From Helicobacter marmotae (GTDB taxonomy: Bacteria; Campylobacterota; Campylobacteria; Campylobacterales; Helicobacteraceae): DNA of 64,000 bases. The notes under the pieces were generated by a model. It ran no database searches. It saw nothing but the letters and a program-made list of their open reading frames with translations, and was not told the origin of the DNA. The stretch covers positions 1 to 64,000 of the forward strand of contig NZ_NXLR01000005.1 of NCBI RefSeq assembly GCF_003364255.1, written 5' to 3'. Of the stretch, positions 52,084-63,706 are shown piece after piece (positions within the stretch are counted from its first letter, which is position 1; every line of letters begins with the position of its first letter). Made by a program: the position numbers and the translations under genes.

Positions 52084-52785
52084 TTAGTTTTTAAAGGTTG
52101 TGGCAATTTCCTTTTTGCCCTTTGGGTGTGGAGGAAAATGTATTTGTGTGCATTCCTCAAGCATAGCTTTGAGGGAATCATCGAAAGTCGCATTACCAGA
52201 GTATTTTACTATTTTATAGCTAAAATTGCCATTTTCTGCGATACGAATATGCACTAATGCTTGGAGCTTTTCTTGGGCATAGAATGTCTGTTGCCATTGT
52301 TGGAGCATCATTTTTTCAATTTGGGCATACCATTGGTCATATTCCCCATCATTTTGATTTGCATTTGTGCTAATGGTGAGATTGCTTAGGGCATTGAGTT
52401 TATTTTGGAGTAATTGTGCGCTTGATTGCAATGCCTTTAGTTTTTGCTCTTTGCTATTTTGTTCTACCTTATCGCGATTATCTCCTATAGGCGTATTTTG
52501 TGGCGTTACATTGCTATCGACTTTGCTAAAAATATCTTTGATACCAGAGCCAGCCTTAGGATTATTGATGGCGGGTTGTTTATTTTGGGGTGGGGCTGGT
52601 GTAGGCTTTTCATCAATAATGGCTTCAATGCTAATGGCTTGGGTTGAAATGCTTGATTGCTTAAAAGCCGAGTAATGGGTAGGTAAAGCCTGAAAAAATG
52701 TGAAAACAAGAGTGATGATAATAAGGGCGTATATGCAAAAAGAGATAACCCCGCTAGTGATGAATAAAAGCATATTATTATTCAT
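52084..52785 (-). CDS. tolA: TolA-like protein
   Basis: Inner-membrane protein of 233 residues that would span the periplasm. The anchor (residues 6-30, LFITSGVISFCIYALIIITLVF) precedes a proline-rich stretch (DEKPTPAPPQNKQP), a linker, and a C-terminal domain with LQALVHIRIAENGNFSYKIVKYSGNATFDDSLKAML, the TolA/TonB C-terminal fold. The linker is much shorter than in E. coli TolA. Position between tolR and tolB favours TolA over TonB. Confidence 0.85.
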   Translation of the reverse strand: MNNNMLLFITSGVISFCIYALIIITLVFTFFQALPTHYSAFKQSSISTQAISIEAIIDEKPTPAPPQNKQPAINNPKAGSGIKDIFSKVDSNVTPQNTPIGDNRDKVEQNSKEQKLKALQSSAQLLQNKLNALSNLTISTNANQNDGEYDQWYAQIEKMMLQQWQQTFYAQEKLQALVHIRIAENGNFSYKIVKYSGNATFDDSLKAMLEECTQIHFPPHPKGKKEIATTFKN

Positions 52786-52787
52786 TG

Positions 52788-53189
52788 CTAACCACTAGTA
52801 ATGAGAGATACTTTGAGAAACCCAGCTTCTTTGGCAGTTTTGAGAATATACATTACATCTTCATATTTGAGGTTTTTGTCGGCACGAATAAAGACATTGA
52901 TATTTTTATCAAAATTTTTGCTAAAAAGTACAAAGCTATCTGCAAAATTTTTAAGCTCATAAGTTTTCTCTCGCATATGTACTTTTCTATCTGCACTTAT
53001 TCGGATTTCAAGCATAGAATCTTTAGTGATTTTTTTTGACTTTGAGCCTTTGGGTAGGGTAATGTCTTCTTGGTAGGTAATCGTAGGTGTGCTTACCATA
53101 AGGATTGCCAAAAGGACAAGCATAATATCTACAAGCGGCGTGATATTAAGCTCTGGTTTTTCGTCCCAATCAAAATGGTCATTCCACAT
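52788..53189 (-). CDS. tolR: TolR/ExbD-family protein
   Basis: Inner-membrane protein of 133 residues with one membrane segment containing LNITPLVDIMLVLLAILMV; the aspartate in PLVD is the conserved proton-pathway residue. The periplasmic domain (VFIRADKNLKYEDVMYILKTAKEAGF) fits ExbD/TolR. It lies between tolQ and tolA, so it is called TolR here. Confidence 0.93.
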   Translation of the reverse strand: MWNDHFDWDEKPELNITPLVDIMLVLLAILMVSTPTITYQEDITLPKGSKSKKITKDSMLEIRISADRKVHMREKTYELKNFADSFVLFSKNFDKNINVFIRADKNLKYEDVMYILKTAKEAGFLKVSLITSG

Positions 53190-53198
53190 ATATGAGCC

Positions 53199-53762
53199 TT
53201 ATTTATTTGAAAGCATAAGGTCAATTTGCATTTGAATGCAGTTAATGATATGGTAGGCTTTGCGTTTAAGGAGGAGGGCAAAGGAATAAGCAGGTATTGC
53301 TACAAGAATTCCCGCTGCAGTCGCCACAAGTGCTTTTGAAATAACAGGCGCTATAATATCAAAAGAAACATTCCCACCACCTAGCACTCTAAAGGTTTCA
53401 AGAATCTCCACTACCGTTCCAAATAAGCCTATAAATGGTGCAGTAGAGGCAATGACATTTAAAACTACAAGAAAAGAAGTGGCTTTTTGGGTGGCTTTAA
53501 ATTTCCATACTTGGAGGATTTCCTTAGAGATTTCTCCATTGCGCTTTTCAAGAAGTGTGTTGATAAAGGCATTTTTAGATACAGAAATACTTTGAGTAAG
53601 GAGCATATCAAGCTGATATTTTTCTGATGTAAGCCACTCGCTGAGCACAAAGCTTTTATAAATATAAATCCAAAGTGTAATAAGAAAATATGCTGATAAC
53701 CATAAAAGCACGATAATGGTTACCATCGTGCTTTCTTCAAAGAAATTTTTTAAAATATCCAT
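53199..53762 (-). CDS. tolQ: TolQ/ExbB-family proton channel protein
   Basis: Inner-membrane protein of 187 residues with three hydrophobic segments. The conserved channel region LNVIASTAPFIGLFGTVVEILETF and the last segment KALVATAAGILVAIPAYSFALLLKRK match ExbB/TolQ/MotA. It powers TolA movement with TolR. It follows atpC by nine bases, continuing the ATP synthase transcript direction. Confidence 0.94.
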   Translation of the reverse strand: MDILKNFFEESTMVTIIVLLWLSAYFLITLWIYIYKSFVLSEWLTSEKYQLDMLLTQSISVSKNAFINTLLEKRNGEISKEILQVWKFKATQKATSFLVVLNVIASTAPFIGLFGTVVEILETFRVLGGGNVSFDIIAPVISKALVATAAGILVAIPAYSFALLLKRKAYHIINCIQMQIDLMLSNK

Positions 53763-53771
53763 GTTTTATGT

Positions 53772-54176
53772 CTATATTCTATTTTTTGCAGCATACTCGG
53801 CATGGGCAATAACCATAGCAGCATGAGCTGTGTCTTCTGAAGCCTCTGCAATGAGTGTTTTAGCGTTATTGAGAGCTTGGGCAATTTCAGTTTCTGTATT
53901 GCCTTTAATGGCAACGGCACCATCAGCAATAATTTTTACATCTGTCTCGTTAGGAGAAGTTGAAACTTGTGCATGTCCCCAATTGATTGCGATAATTCCC
54001 TTGCCACCTTGCATATCTTCAAATTCAATAACTCCTGTTTTAAGCAATGAAAGAAGAGAGAAATGACCCGGAAAAACATCAAACTCTCCTTCTTTACCGG
54101 GCATAATCACATGCTTGACTTCTCCCTCATAGATACTACCATATGGAGTTACAATACTTAAAATGAGTTTTTCCAT
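53772..54176 (-). CDS. atpC: ATP synthase epsilon subunit
   Basis: A 134-residue central-stalk subunit with SIVTPYGSIYEGEVKHVIMPGKEGEFDVFPGHFSLLSLLKTGVI, the family signature, and a C-terminal helical part (ALNNAKTLIAEASEDTAHAAMVIAHAEY) that can inhibit ATPase activity. It is the last of the F1 genes. It follows atpD by eight bases. Confidence 0.97.
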   Translation of the reverse strand: MEKLILSIVTPYGSIYEGEVKHVIMPGKEGEFDVFPGHFSLLSLLKTGVIEFEDMQGGKGIIAINWGHAQVSTSPNETDVKIIADGAVAIKGNTETEIAQALNNAKTLIAEASEDTAHAAMVIAHAEYAAKNRI

Positions 54177-54184
54177 ACTATCCC

Positions 54185-55585
<1,401 letters not shown>

Positions 55586-55603
55586 TTATTCTCCTTTAAA
55601 AAT

Positions 55604-56497
55604 TTATTTAATCGCTTCAACACCAGCATTAATCTCAACAAGTTCTGTTGTGATTGCTTCTTGTCGTGCTTTATTGAGCGAGATAGTAAGACTTTTGACC
55701 AAATCTCCAGCATTATTTGTAGCCGCATCCATAGCTTGAATTCTAGCACTATGCTCAGCTGCGAGTGAATCTACAAGAGCATAATACATATTATATTGAA
55801 CATATTTTCTTGCGAGTTCATCTAAGATTACATCTTCTTCATCATCTGGTTCAATATTAAGGATAGAAGTTTGCTTGTCTTCTTTAATATTTACGGTGAG
55901 AGGGAGAAGAACATGCGATTCAAGCTCTTGTGAAATCATATTTTTAAATCCATTATGCACAATCATAATTTCATCGGTTGCACCATTTAAGAAATCTTCC
56001 ACAGCATTATTAATAAAGCTTGCAGCCTTTTCAAAAGTGGGCGCACTACTTAAGCCTGTGGCTTTGTCAAGCACTTCAATGTCATTAAATGCAAAAAATG
56101 AAATGCCTTTTTTGCCAATACCTCTAAGGCGCACTTTAATGCCTTGCTGTTTATAAAGCTCCATAAGGCGCATAACTTCTTTGATTGTAGCTGCATTAAA
56201 GCCACCACATAAGCCCTTATCTGCTGTGATAAAAATAATATCAAGCTTTTTGATTTCACGATTTTTAGATTTAGCAAAATAGTGGCTATTAATGCTATCT
56301 AGCCCTCGCAAATGGATTCTGGCTATCACATCGTGAAAAATCGCATTAAGCTGTTTGGCATAAGCCTTTGAACGTCTCGCTAATTCTTCGGCTTTTTTAA
56401 GCTTAGAGCTTGATACAAGCTTCATTGCTTTTGTCGTTTTCTGAGTGTTTTTAACACTTGTTATTTGTTTCCTTATATCTTTAAGGTTGCCTCCCAT
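55604..56497 (-). CDS. atpG: ATP synthase gamma subunit
   Basis: Rotor shaft of F1, 297 residues. The N-terminal helix is [32 protein letters not shown], the Rossmann part includes [17 protein letters not shown], and the C-terminal helix is [29 protein letters not shown]. All are diagnostic. AAGGAG lies before the ATG. Confidence 0.98.
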   Translation of the reverse strand: MGGNLKDIRKQITSVKNTQKTTKAMKLVSSSKLKKAEELARRSKAYAKQLNAIFHDVIARIHLRGLDSINSHYFAKSKNREIKKLDIIFITADKGLCGGFNAATIKEVMRLMELYKQQGIKVRLRGIGKKGISFFAFNDIEVLDKATGLSSAPTFEKAASFINNAVEDFLNGATDEIMIVHNGFKNMISQELESHVLLPLTVNIKEDKQTSILNIEPDDEEDVILDELARKYVQYNMYYALVDSLAAEHSARIQAMDAATNNAGDLVKSLTISLNKARQEAITTELVEINAGVEAIK

Positions 56498-56512
56498 AAT
56501 CTAGCTCCTTTG

Positions 56513-58027
56513 CTATGCTCCAAAATTTGTTTTGAACTCTTCAAGAGCTTTGCTCAATTGTGATTCTATATCTTTGTCAAGCGCCTTTTTGGAGCTAATG
56601 TCTTCAAGGACTTTAGGATATTTCGCTTCAAGGAATGGATAAAGCTCTGCTTCAAATGCAACCACTCTACTTGCTGGAATGCCATCAAGGAAGCCATTTG
56701 CACCTGCATAGATAATAATCACTTGCTTCTCAATAGGCAAGGGTGAATATGGGGGTTGCTTGAGAATCTCCACCATTCTTTGACCTCTTTCAAGTTGTTT
56801 GCGGCTTGTTTCATCTAGGTCAGAGGCGAATTGTGAAAATGCTTGAAGTTCTCTATATTGAGCCAAGTCAAGTCGTAATGTCCCTGCTACTTGTTTGGTA
56901 GCTTTAATTTGAGCAGCACCACCCACGCGTGAAACAGATAGCCCCACATTGATAGCTGGACGGATACCAGAATTAAACAAGTCAGTTTCAAGGAAGATTT
57001 GCCCATCAGTAATGGAAATGACATTTGTTGGAATATAAGCAGCGACGTCTCCTGCCTGTGTTTCAATAATAGGCAATGCAGTAAGAGAGCCTGCACCTAG
57101 CTCATCATTAAGCTTCGCTGCTCTTTCAAGAAGTCTAGAGTGGAGATAAAACACATCACCCGGGAAGGCTTCACGACCGGGAGGGCGTCTTAAGATAAGC
57201 GACATTTCACGATAAGCTACAGCATGTTTGCTCAAGTCATCATAGATAATAAGCGCATGACGTGCATTGTCTCTAAAGTATTCACCAATAGTAACGCCAG
57301 TATAAGGCGCAAGAAATTGCATTGCAGCAGAAAAAGACGCAGGGGCATTAATAACAACGGTATATTCCATTGCACCATGCTCTTCAAGTTTGCGTACAAC
57401 TTGAGCTACCGTGGATTCTTTTTGTCCTATTGCGACATAAATACAGATAACATCTTGCCCTTTTTGATTGATGATTGTATCGATAGCAACGGTTGTTTTT
57501 CCGGTTTGTCTATCGCCAATGATAAGTTCTCTTTGACCTCGTCCAATTGGCACAAGCGCGTCAATTGCTTTAAGACCAGTTTGAAGTGGCTGATGTACGG
57601 ATTTACGTGCCATAATGCCCGGAGCCTTTTCCTCGACAAAACGGAATTCGGTTGATTCTATAGCACCTTTGCCATCAAGGGCTTCTCCTAGTGTGTTAAT
57701 CACTCGTCCTACAACCGCATCGCCAACAGGTACTTTCATCAATTTTTTAAGTCGTTTGACAGAAGTTCCCTCTTTAATGGTGCGTCCAGCTCCAAGCACC
57801 ACGACACCCACGCTACTTTCTTCGAGGTTAAAGGCAATACCTGTATCACCTGTATCAAACTCTACCATTTCATAATACATGACATTATTAAGACCATATA
57901 CTTTTGCCACGCCATCGGCATAAGAAATGACTTTACCTGTTTCGCTAATATCAATATTAATATCAAAGCTTTCAATTCGTTCTTTGATGATTGCGCTAAT
58001 CTCTTCTGACTTGATTTTTGTTGTCAC
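56513..58027 (-). CDS. atpA: ATP synthase alpha subunit
   Basis: Regulatory nucleotide-binding F1 subunit, 504 residues. The Walker A motif is GDRQTGKT. The alpha signature [18 protein letters not shown] and the arginine-containing stretch are present. The start codon is GTG at 58027, with AAGGAGAG upstream. Confidence 0.99.
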   Translation of the reverse strand: MTTKIKSEEISAIIKERIESFDINIDISETGKVISYADGVAKVYGLNNVMYYEMVEFDTGDTGIAFNLEESSVGVVVLGAGRTIKEGTSVKRLKKLMKVPVGDAVVGRVINTLGEALDGKGAIESTEFRFVEEKAPGIMARKSVHQPLQTGLKAIDALVPIGRGQRELIIGDRQTGKTTVAIDTIINQKGQDVICIYVAIGQKESTVAQVVRKLEEHGAMEYTVVINAPASFSAAMQFLAPYTGVTIGEYFRDNARHALIIYDDLSKHAVAYREMSLILRRPPGREAFPGDVFYLHSRLLERAAKLNDELGAGSLTALPIIETQAGDVAAYIPTNVISITDGQIFLETDLFNSGIRPAINVGLSVSRVGGAAQIKATKQVAGTLRLDLAQYRELQAFSQFASDLDETSRKQLERGQRMVEILKQPPYSPLPIEKQVIIIYAGANGFLDGIPASRVVAFEAELYPFLEAKYPKVLEDISSKKALDKDIESQLSKALEEFKTNFGA

Positions 58028-58049
58028 TTTTTCTCTCCTTGTATTAAAA

Positions 58050-58574
58050 TTAAAGTGCTTTAAGAATGTGATGTTTTAAATCACTGCTAAAACGTTCTTT
58101 GGAAAAAGATATTTCAATACCCAAATCCTCAACGCTTAGCTTGATACCCTCTATTCCGCTTAGATTTTGTTTGATACTGAGATTTACACCAAGCTTTTTG
58201 GCGAGAGCAGATTGAATCTTCTCTAATGTTTTGCTATCAAGCTCTTCTTTTGTAACAAGTGTAGCGGCATATTCCCTTTTTTGTGCGAGTAAGCGTTTTT
58301 CAAGTTCGTTACTGATGTATGGTATTAGCAAGATTCTATCAGCCTCTGCTAAAAGGCGGAAGAAATTTTCAAGCTTTGTATCAACTTTTCCTATGCTAGT
58401 TAGGAGGAGTTGCTCTTTTTGGGCTTTAGTGATAAAGGGTGAAGCAAGAATATCAGCATTTTTCTTTTCCTTTAACGTAATGGAAAAGCCTTTGAGAATT
58501 TCAAGTGCTTTGTGCAAATCACTTCCAGAATCTATAAGGGCTTGTGTATATTTTTTCGCAATGATAGAGAGCAT
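58050..58574 (-). CDS. atpH: ATP synthase delta subunit
   Basis: Stator subunit that links F1 to the b subunits, 174 residues. [12 protein letters not shown] at the N-terminus, [21 protein letters not shown] and the late [33 protein letters not shown] match the OSCP/delta family. Start shares one base with the atpF stop (TAATG). Confidence 0.95.
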   Translation of the reverse strand: MLSIIAKKYTQALIDSGSDLHKALEILKGFSITLKEKKNADILASPFITKAQKEQLLLTSIGKVDTKLENFFRLLAEADRILLIPYISNELEKRLLAQKREYAATLVTKEELDSKTLEKIQSALAKKLGVNLSIKQNLSGIEGIKLSVEDLGIEISFSKERFSSDLKHHILKAL

Positions 58575-59089
58575 TAGGAAATCCTTTTTGTGATAATATT
58601 GACATATTCTTCTTTGTTGAGACGAATATCATCAGCCTTGATGAGTTCATTAAGAAATTTATCTACACTTTCTTGTATAGCTTTTCTCCGCTCAAATTCA
58701 ATATTTGTCTCCAAAGCGTATTTTAAAACTTCTATATCCTTTTTAATCTGCTCACTATATCTTTGCTCGACTAAATACGCCTCTTGTTTAGCGGCATTAA
58801 TAATTTCTTTGGCTCGCTCTTTGCTTTCTTCTAAACGTTTTTGGGCATTTTCTTTCTCTTGCTTGGCTTTATGGAGATTGTCTTGGGCTTCCTTAAGTCG
58901 GGCAGCAATTGCATTTTTTCTATTGGTGAAAATACCTTTAATGGCATCAAAAGCGAAATACCATAAAATTGCCACAAAAATCACAAAGTTAATTGCACGT
59001 TGTATGAAATCACTTTCTTCAATGCTTGCAGAGGCAAGAAGAAGTGAGGGAAGTGCTGTTAAAAGTGCTAGAGATAGAATCTTTTTCAT
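58574..59089 (-). CDS. atpF: ATP synthase b subunit
   Basis: Peripheral-stalk subunit of about 171 residues. It has a membrane segment (FIQRAINFVIFVAILWYFAF) followed by a long charged helix (NRKNAIAARLKEAQDNLHKAKQEKENAQKRLEESKERAKEI). A hydrophobic leader (ILSLALLTALPSLLLASA) precedes it. ATG at 59089 is preferred to the TTG at 59092. Campylobacterota carry two b-type genes; this is the second. Confidence 0.94.
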   Translation of the reverse strand: MKKILSLALLTALPSLLLASASIEESDFIQRAINFVIFVAILWYFAFDAIKGIFTNRKNAIAARLKEAQDNLHKAKQEKENAQKRLEESKERAKEIINAAKQEAYLVEQRYSEQIKKDIEVLKYALETNIEFERRKAIQESVDKFLNELIKADDIRLNKEEYVNIITKRIS

Positions 59090-59099
59090 CAAATACCCC

Positions 59100-59525
59100 T
59101 TAGATTTGCTTAAGTTTAGTATTTAAGGCTGTTTTAAATACCGGGAGTTGCCCAACTAGCTCTGTGTAAAGCTGTGATTTTTGTTCTTCAAGCTCATTTT
59201 TACATTGGGCAAGTTTATTTTCATTTTCAGCTTTTTTTGCATTAATTTTATCTTCATACATTGTTTTTGCTTCTTTTGTAGCTTGCTCTAAGATTTGAGC
59301 ACCTTCCTTGCGTGCTAAAGAGAGGGTTTGCTCGATTTCTTGTTCGATTTTTTCAATTTCACCTTTGTAGTTTTGCGTATTTGTCATCTCGCGTTCAATG
59401 AAGCTTTCTCTATTGCTCATAAAGGCAAGTACAGGCTTAAAAAGCCATTGATTAAGCAAATAGATTAGAACCATAAAGGTGATAAAAACAAGTAGCATAA
59501 GATAGGGATTGAGGGTAATGCTCAT
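59100..59525 (-). CDS. atpF': ATP synthase b' subunit
   Basis: Second b-type stalk subunit, 141 residues. One N-terminal membrane segment (YLMLLVFITFMVLIYLLNQWLF) is followed by a long helix rich in K, E and Q (YKGEIEKIEQEIEQTLSLARKEGAQILEQATKEA). First gene of the F1 operon; the a and c subunit genes are not in the window. Confidence 0.94.
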   Translation of the reverse strand: MSITLNPYLMLLVFITFMVLIYLLNQWLFKPVLAFMSNRESFIEREMTNTQNYKGEIEKIEQEIEQTLSLARKEGAQILEQATKEAKTMYEDKINAKKAENENKLAQCKNELEEQKSQLYTELVGQLPVFKTALNTKLKQI

Positions 59526-59573
59526 CTATTCTCCTTTGTGAAAAATACAAAATTAGCCGAAAAACCTTAAAAG

Positions 59574-59579
59574 ATTGTA
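59574..59579 (-). promoter_or_regulatory. Likely -10 box (TACAAT) for the ATP synthase operon
   Basis: TTGTTACAATC on the minus strand, in the 89-bp gap after parB and 49 bases before the first ATP synthase ATG. AT-rich sequence lies upstream. Confidence 0.55.
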
Positions 59580-59614
59580 ACAAGTTAAAATATATTAAAC
59601 CTTAAAATGACATA

Positions 59615-60496
59615 TTATTTGGACACTTTTTTTATCAAGGTGGTAATTTCCGCATCATTTTGAAAGGTAAGAGTGATTTTTGTAGCATTAATATAAGCTT
59701 GTATCCCCATAGCTCGGAGTTCTTTTTGAAGCGCATAGAGGAGCTCATTATCAATCTTTTCTGCATTATTTTTGAGGGATTTTTTACTTTTATGCTCATC
59801 ATTTTCGGTTCTATTTTTCATTTGCTTGATGAGCGATTCAGTATCGCGCACATTGAGCTTTTGCCCGATGATAGAATCTGCTACTAATTTTTGCTCTCTC
59901 TCTTGGAGTGTAACGAGCATTTTGGCGTGCCCTTGGGAGATTTTATCATCGATTAACATTTGTTTTATTTCATCGCTGAGTTGTAAAAGGCGCAGGGTGT
60001 TGGTGATTTGTGTGCGTGATTTGCTAATACGTTTAGAGAGCTCCTCATGGGTGATATTATGTTCTTGGAGCAACTCTTGATATGATAGAGCCAATTCTAT
60101 GGCATTAAGTTCTTCACGTTGGATATTTTCAATAAGGGCAAGCTCTCGCATATGCTTAAAGTCAATTTCAGCCACAATGGCTTTAATATTGCTTAAGCCC
60201 GCAAGTTTTGAAGCCCGCAATCTCCGTTCTCCAGCGATCAAAATATAATCCCCATCGCCATTGTCATAAACTACAATAGGTTGCAATAAACCATGCTCTA
60301 GGATAGATTCAGAGAGTTCTTCTAATTTTTGAGAATCAAAGGTCTTTCTTGGTTGGTAAGGGTTTGGTTTGATAACATCAACATCAAGCTCCAAAACGAG
60401 CGATGAGTTATCGCTCATACTTTGCTCATAAGCTTCTGCTGTTTCCGCAAGTATTGCTCCTAGTCCCCTACCCATTGCCAACTTTTTTTTACCCAT
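59615..60496 (-). CDS. parB: Chromosome partitioning protein ParB
   Basis: CTP-dependent DNA clamp that loads at parS sites, 293 residues. The N-terminal segment KKLAMGRGLGAIL contacts ParA. The ParB/Srx domain has NPYQPRKTFD and the C-motif GERRLRASKLAG, followed by IENIQREELNAIELALSYQEL and a helix-turn-helix (ELSKRISKSRTQITNTLRLLQL). The ATG directly follows the parA stop, with AAGGAG inside the parA end. No perfect parS was noticed in the window. Confidence 0.96.
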   Translation of the reverse strand: MGKKKLAMGRGLGAILAETAEAYEQSMSDNSSLVLELDVDVIKPNPYQPRKTFDSQKLEELSESILEHGLLQPIVVYDNGDGDYILIAGERRLRASKLAGLSNIKAIVAEIDFKHMRELALIENIQREELNAIELALSYQELLQEHNITHEELSKRISKSRTQITNTLRLLQLSDEIKQMLIDDKISQGHAKMLVTLQEREQKLVADSIIGQKLNVRDTESLIKQMKNRTENDEHKSKKSLKNNAEKIDNELLYALQKELRAMGIQAYINATKITLTFQNDAEITTLIKKVSK

Positions 60497-61282
60497 TTAT
60501 GCTCCTTGCAAAATCGCTTGCGCAAGATTCCTGTATGCGATACTTCCATTTGAGCGGCTATCATAGAGCATTATAGGCTTCCCAAAGCTTGGAGATTCTG
60601 CGAGTTTGACACTGCGCGGGACTATGATAAATTCATCTTCGTATTTGAAAAGCTCCCCGCTAAAATGCTCTTTAAGCTCATCAAATACTTGTCTTGAGAG
60701 GTTATGCTGCCCAGAATACATAGTGGGCAAAAATCCTTTGATATTCAATCGCGGGTTAATAGTATCCTTAAGAAGTCTAATCGTATTAAGGAGTTGGGCT
60801 AGCCCCTCAAGCGCAAAGAATTCACATTGTATAGGCACGATTACAAAGTCCGCTGCTGCGAGTGCATTGACCGTGAGCGCGCCAAGGGCAGGGGGAGAAT
60901 CAATAACGATAAAATCATATTGCTGCTTTACTTCCTCAATTTTCTTGCTTAAAAGCAATTCCCGCCCTCTAATGTTGTTTTTGGCATAAAATTCTTTTTC
61001 AATACCAGCTAAGCCAATGTTTGATGGCGCAATATCAAGGTTGGGAATATCGGTTTTAAGGATAATTTGAGAAAGCTTTTTTGAGCCTGTGAGAACATGA
61101 TAAATATCAGATTCTATAGTATTGCGGCGGATACCAAAATTTGTAGTGGCATTTGCCTGTGGGTCATAGTCAATCACAAGCACTTGCTTATTGGCAGACG
61201 CTAATGAGGCTGCAAGATTCACAGCAGTTGTTGTCTTCCCCACTCCTCCTTTTTGATTTGCTATAGTTATGACTTCACACAT
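60497..61282 (-). CDS. parA: Chromosome partitioning ATPase ParA (Soj)
   Basis: Deviant Walker A ATPase of 261 residues: ITIANQKGGVGKTTTAVNLAASL, with VLVIDYDPQANATTNFGI and FIVIDSPPALGALTVNAL. It moves ParB-parS complexes. It follows birA by nine bases and overlaps the parB leader, as in H. pylori. Confidence 0.97.
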   Translation of the reverse strand: MCEVITIANQKGGVGKTTTAVNLAASLASANKQVLVIDYDPQANATTNFGIRRNTIESDIYHVLTGSKKLSQIILKTDIPNLDIAPSNIGLAGIEKEFYAKNNIRGRELLLSKKIEEVKQQYDFIVIDSPPALGALTVNALAAADFVIVPIQCEFFALEGLAQLLNTIRLLKDTINPRLNIKGFLPTMYSGQHNLSRQVFDELKEHFSGELFKYEDEFIIVPRSVKLAESPSFGKPIMLYDSRSNGSIAYRNLAQAILQGA

Positions 61283-61291
61283 AATATCTCC

Positions 61292-61987
61292 TTATCGTAA
61301 GCTGTAAATTTTGTGTCCATTAATATTGAGAGACCCGTCTTCATTCAAGGTAGTATTTTCTAAAGCAATTTGCTTTCCATCGAGGTGGAAAAAAAATGTG
61401 TTATTTTTGTTAAATTCTAACTTATAAATACTAAAAATCTGCTTCCATGAAACAAAATTGTTAAAGCTTTCAAAAAAATCTTCTAAAAACGCTCTAGCCT
61501 CTATTTTATGGCTTATGGGCTCTTCTAGCGTGGGGTATTTAGAGTGTTGTGGCGAGTGGAGATTAATACCTATGCCGCATATAAGGGTGTTATGTATTTT
61601 TTGAGTGAGAATACCCCCGATTTTACCCTCTCCTATATAAAGGTCATTTGGGTATTTGAGCCAAGTTTGAGAGCCAAGTGAGCGTAAAAACTCGCACATA
61701 ATAACGCCAAAAAAGATTGAAGCTGATTGGATTTTGAGATCTTTAGGGAGTGAAGCAAGCGTTAGGGCAAAGGAAAAGGTCATAGCATTTGGTACTTCTT
61801 CCCAGCGGTTGCCTCTACTGCCTATGGCGTCGCTTTGGTGCCTCGCCCAAATGCAAAATGGAGGCATAAGGGTGTTTGATTTTATCATCTCTAGGGCATA
61901 AAGCTGTGTAGAGGGCAGCGAGCTAAACTCATATATATGGCTTTGAAGCAAGGATATATGTTCAAGCCATGTATGTTGTGCTAGCAT
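61292..61987 (-). CDS. birA: Biotin--protein ligase
   Basis: Attaches biotin to acetyl-CoA carboxylase. The 231 residues have SLPSTQLYALEMI, the biotinyl-AMP loop DAIGSRGNRWEEVPNAMTFSFAL, the lysine-containing WLKYPNDLYIGEGKIGGIL and CGIGINLH. There is no N-terminal DNA-binding domain, so it should not act as the biotin repressor. Its start overlaps the fmt end by seven bases. Confidence 0.93.
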   Translation of the reverse strand: MLAQHTWLEHISLLQSHIYEFSSLPSTQLYALEMIKSNTLMPPFCIWARHQSDAIGSRGNRWEEVPNAMTFSFALTLASLPKDLKIQSASIFFGVIMCEFLRSLGSQTWLKYPNDLYIGEGKIGGILTQKIHNTLICGIGINLHSPQHSKYPTLEEPISHKIEARAFLEDFFESFNNFVSWKQIFSIYKLEFNKNNTFFFHLDGKQIALENTTLNEDGSLNINGHKIYSLR

Positions 61988-62889
61988 AATATATCTCCCA
62001 TTTTGAGATGTTTGCCGCGCAAATATGTGGCTGCTTCAAGCTTGTTTTTACCCTCTTGTTGGAGTGCGCCAATACGCAAGCTGCCTTGAGTGCAACCTAC
62101 AATGATATATGGAGATTCTATTTGGAGTATTTCCCCCGCCTTATGCGATGAGCTGGATTCTATAAGGCTTACATCAAAGAGTTTGAGTGTGTAGCCATGA
62201 GTGCTTTTAATAAAAATATGAGGCCAAGTGCAATATGCCAAATATGCGCTATATATTTTAGAAGCGCAATCAAACTCTATGTAGCCATCAGATTTTTTAA
62301 TCTTTGTGCAATAGCTCGCATCTGCGTCAATTTGCTTTATAGGCTCTATGGATTGAAAATGTGCTATAACATATAGGGCAAGTTTAGCCCCCAGAGAAGC
62401 TAGCTCTAGTGAGAGTTTGTTTATATCTTGCTGTGTATTTTCTATGTATGAAAGCCCTAGAATCTCCCCACTATCGAGCCTTTCATTCATAAGCATAGCA
62501 CTTATGCCAAAGTAGGGTTCTTTGCTCATTATCATTTGTTGTAATGGGCTAGCCCCGCGCCATTTAGGCAAAATGGAGGCGTGAATATTAATGCAAGGAG
62601 CGATTTTAAGAAATGCCGTAGGGAGGATTTGACCATAGGCAACTACAATAATCATATCAGGCTTTAATGCCCGAATATGTGCGATAAAAGGCTCATCAAT
62701 GTGTGATGGTTGCAAAATAGGTATACCGATATGTCCTAAAGATTCTTTAGTATGAGGGGGCTTTAACTCGCCTTTGCGCCCAAATGGCTTATCTGGTTGG
62801 CATATAAGGGCAAGTATCTCATGCTCCTTGCTTAAATGACTAAAAATATGCGTAGCAAATGCAGGTGTCCCAGCACAAATAAGTCTCAT
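61981..62889 (-). CDS. fmt: Methionyl-tRNA formyltransferase
   Basis: Formylates the initiator tRNA. The 302 residues contain the folate-binding stretch INIHASILPKWRGASPLQQMIM (with the N-H-D type active site), the IQPDKPFGR-like start (ICQPDKPFGRKGELKPP), and a C-terminal OB-like part. The ATG overlaps the proB stop (ATGA). Confidence 0.96.
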   Translation of the reverse strand: MRLICAGTPAFATHIFSHLSKEHEILALICQPDKPFGRKGELKPPHTKESLGHIGIPILQPSHIDEPFIAHIRALKPDMIIVVAYGQILPTAFLKIAPCINIHASILPKWRGASPLQQMIMSKEPYFGISAMLMNERLDSGEILGLSYIENTQQDINKLSLELASLGAKLALYVIAHFQSIEPIKQIDADASYCTKIKKSDGYIEFDCASKIYSAYLAYCTWPHIFIKSTHGYTLKLFDVSLIESSSSHKAGEILQIESPYIIVGCTQGSLRIGALQQEGKNKLEAATYLRGKHLKMGDILC

Positions 62890-63692
62890 ATAGATATTCC
62901 TAAAGTTTCAGCTAGCCCTTGAGATTGCTTAGGGCAAAAAAGTGTGCCAGAAGTATGTTTGCGATGTAAGAGTAAATCTCGCAGTACATTAAGCTTGCGC
63001 CCATGGCTTAAAAACATCATACATTGACGTTGAAGTAAGAAGTCTGCGGCTAAAAGTTTAGTAACAATCCCCCCTGTAGCAAAGCCATCATTAGGTGAAT
63101 GCCCCTCTTCTAGGGCGTCTTGGGGTATGCTATGTACTATGGGGAGGATTTTTGCGTCAGTGTATTGATGTGGATTTTTATCAAAATATCCATCAATATC
63201 ACTGAGTATCACAAGCAGTTTCGCCCCAAAGTAATATGCCACATACGCCCCTAGCCTGTCATTATCGCCAAAGACTAGCTCATCTGTGGCAATCGTGTCA
63301 TTTTCATTAATGATAGGAAGTACATTATGTTTCAAGAGTGTATCTATGGTGTTTTGAGCATAGCTTGTGTGCTTGCGGGAGTCAAAATCGCGCCATATAA
63401 AGAGAAGCTGGGCTATGCAGATATTATATTCCTTAAAGGCTTGGCGATAAGATTCCATAAGTAAGGGTTGTCCTATGCTTGCTAGGGCTTGCTTATTTTG
63501 CAAAATATTTTTATCAAGCTGCAATGCCGTATAACCACTTGCTACCGCGCCAGAGCTTACTAAAATCACATCATAGTTTTGCTTGATTTCAGCAATAAGC
63601 TGTGCTAGGGCTTGTATTTGTATGGTATCAATGACTTTGCCATTGCATAAGTTAGAAGTTCCAACCTTTAAGACAACTCGCGGTTTGTGCAT
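62886..63692 (-). CDS. proB: Glutamate 5-kinase
   Basis: First enzyme of proline synthesis (phosphorylates glutamate). The 268 residues have the amino-acid kinase fold: VVLKVGTSNLCNG, VILVSSGAVASGYTAL, INENDTIATDELVFGDNDRLGAYVA, VILSDIDGYFDKNP and GGIVTKLLAADFLL. The C-terminal PUA domain of E. coli ProB (367 residues) is absent. proA is not in the window. Confidence 0.95.
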   Translation of the reverse strand: MHKPRVVLKVGTSNLCNGKVIDTIQIQALAQLIAEIKQNYDVILVSSGAVASGYTALQLDKNILQNKQALASIGQPLLMESYRQAFKEYNICIAQLLFIWRDFDSRKHTSYAQNTIDTLLKHNVLPIINENDTIATDELVFGDNDRLGAYVAYYFGAKLLVILSDIDGYFDKNPHQYTDAKILPIVHSIPQDALEEGHSPNDGFATGGIVTKLLAADFLLQRQCMMFLSHGRKLNVLRDLLLHRKHTSGTLFCPKQSQGLAETLGISI

Positions 63693-63706
63693 ATACTCCC
63701 TTTCAT

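Noticed and set aside
59615-61282. parS sites or replication origin near parAB
   Set aside because: No full palindromic parS was noticed by eye, and neither dnaA nor a DnaA-box cluster is present. An exact search would be needed to be sure.
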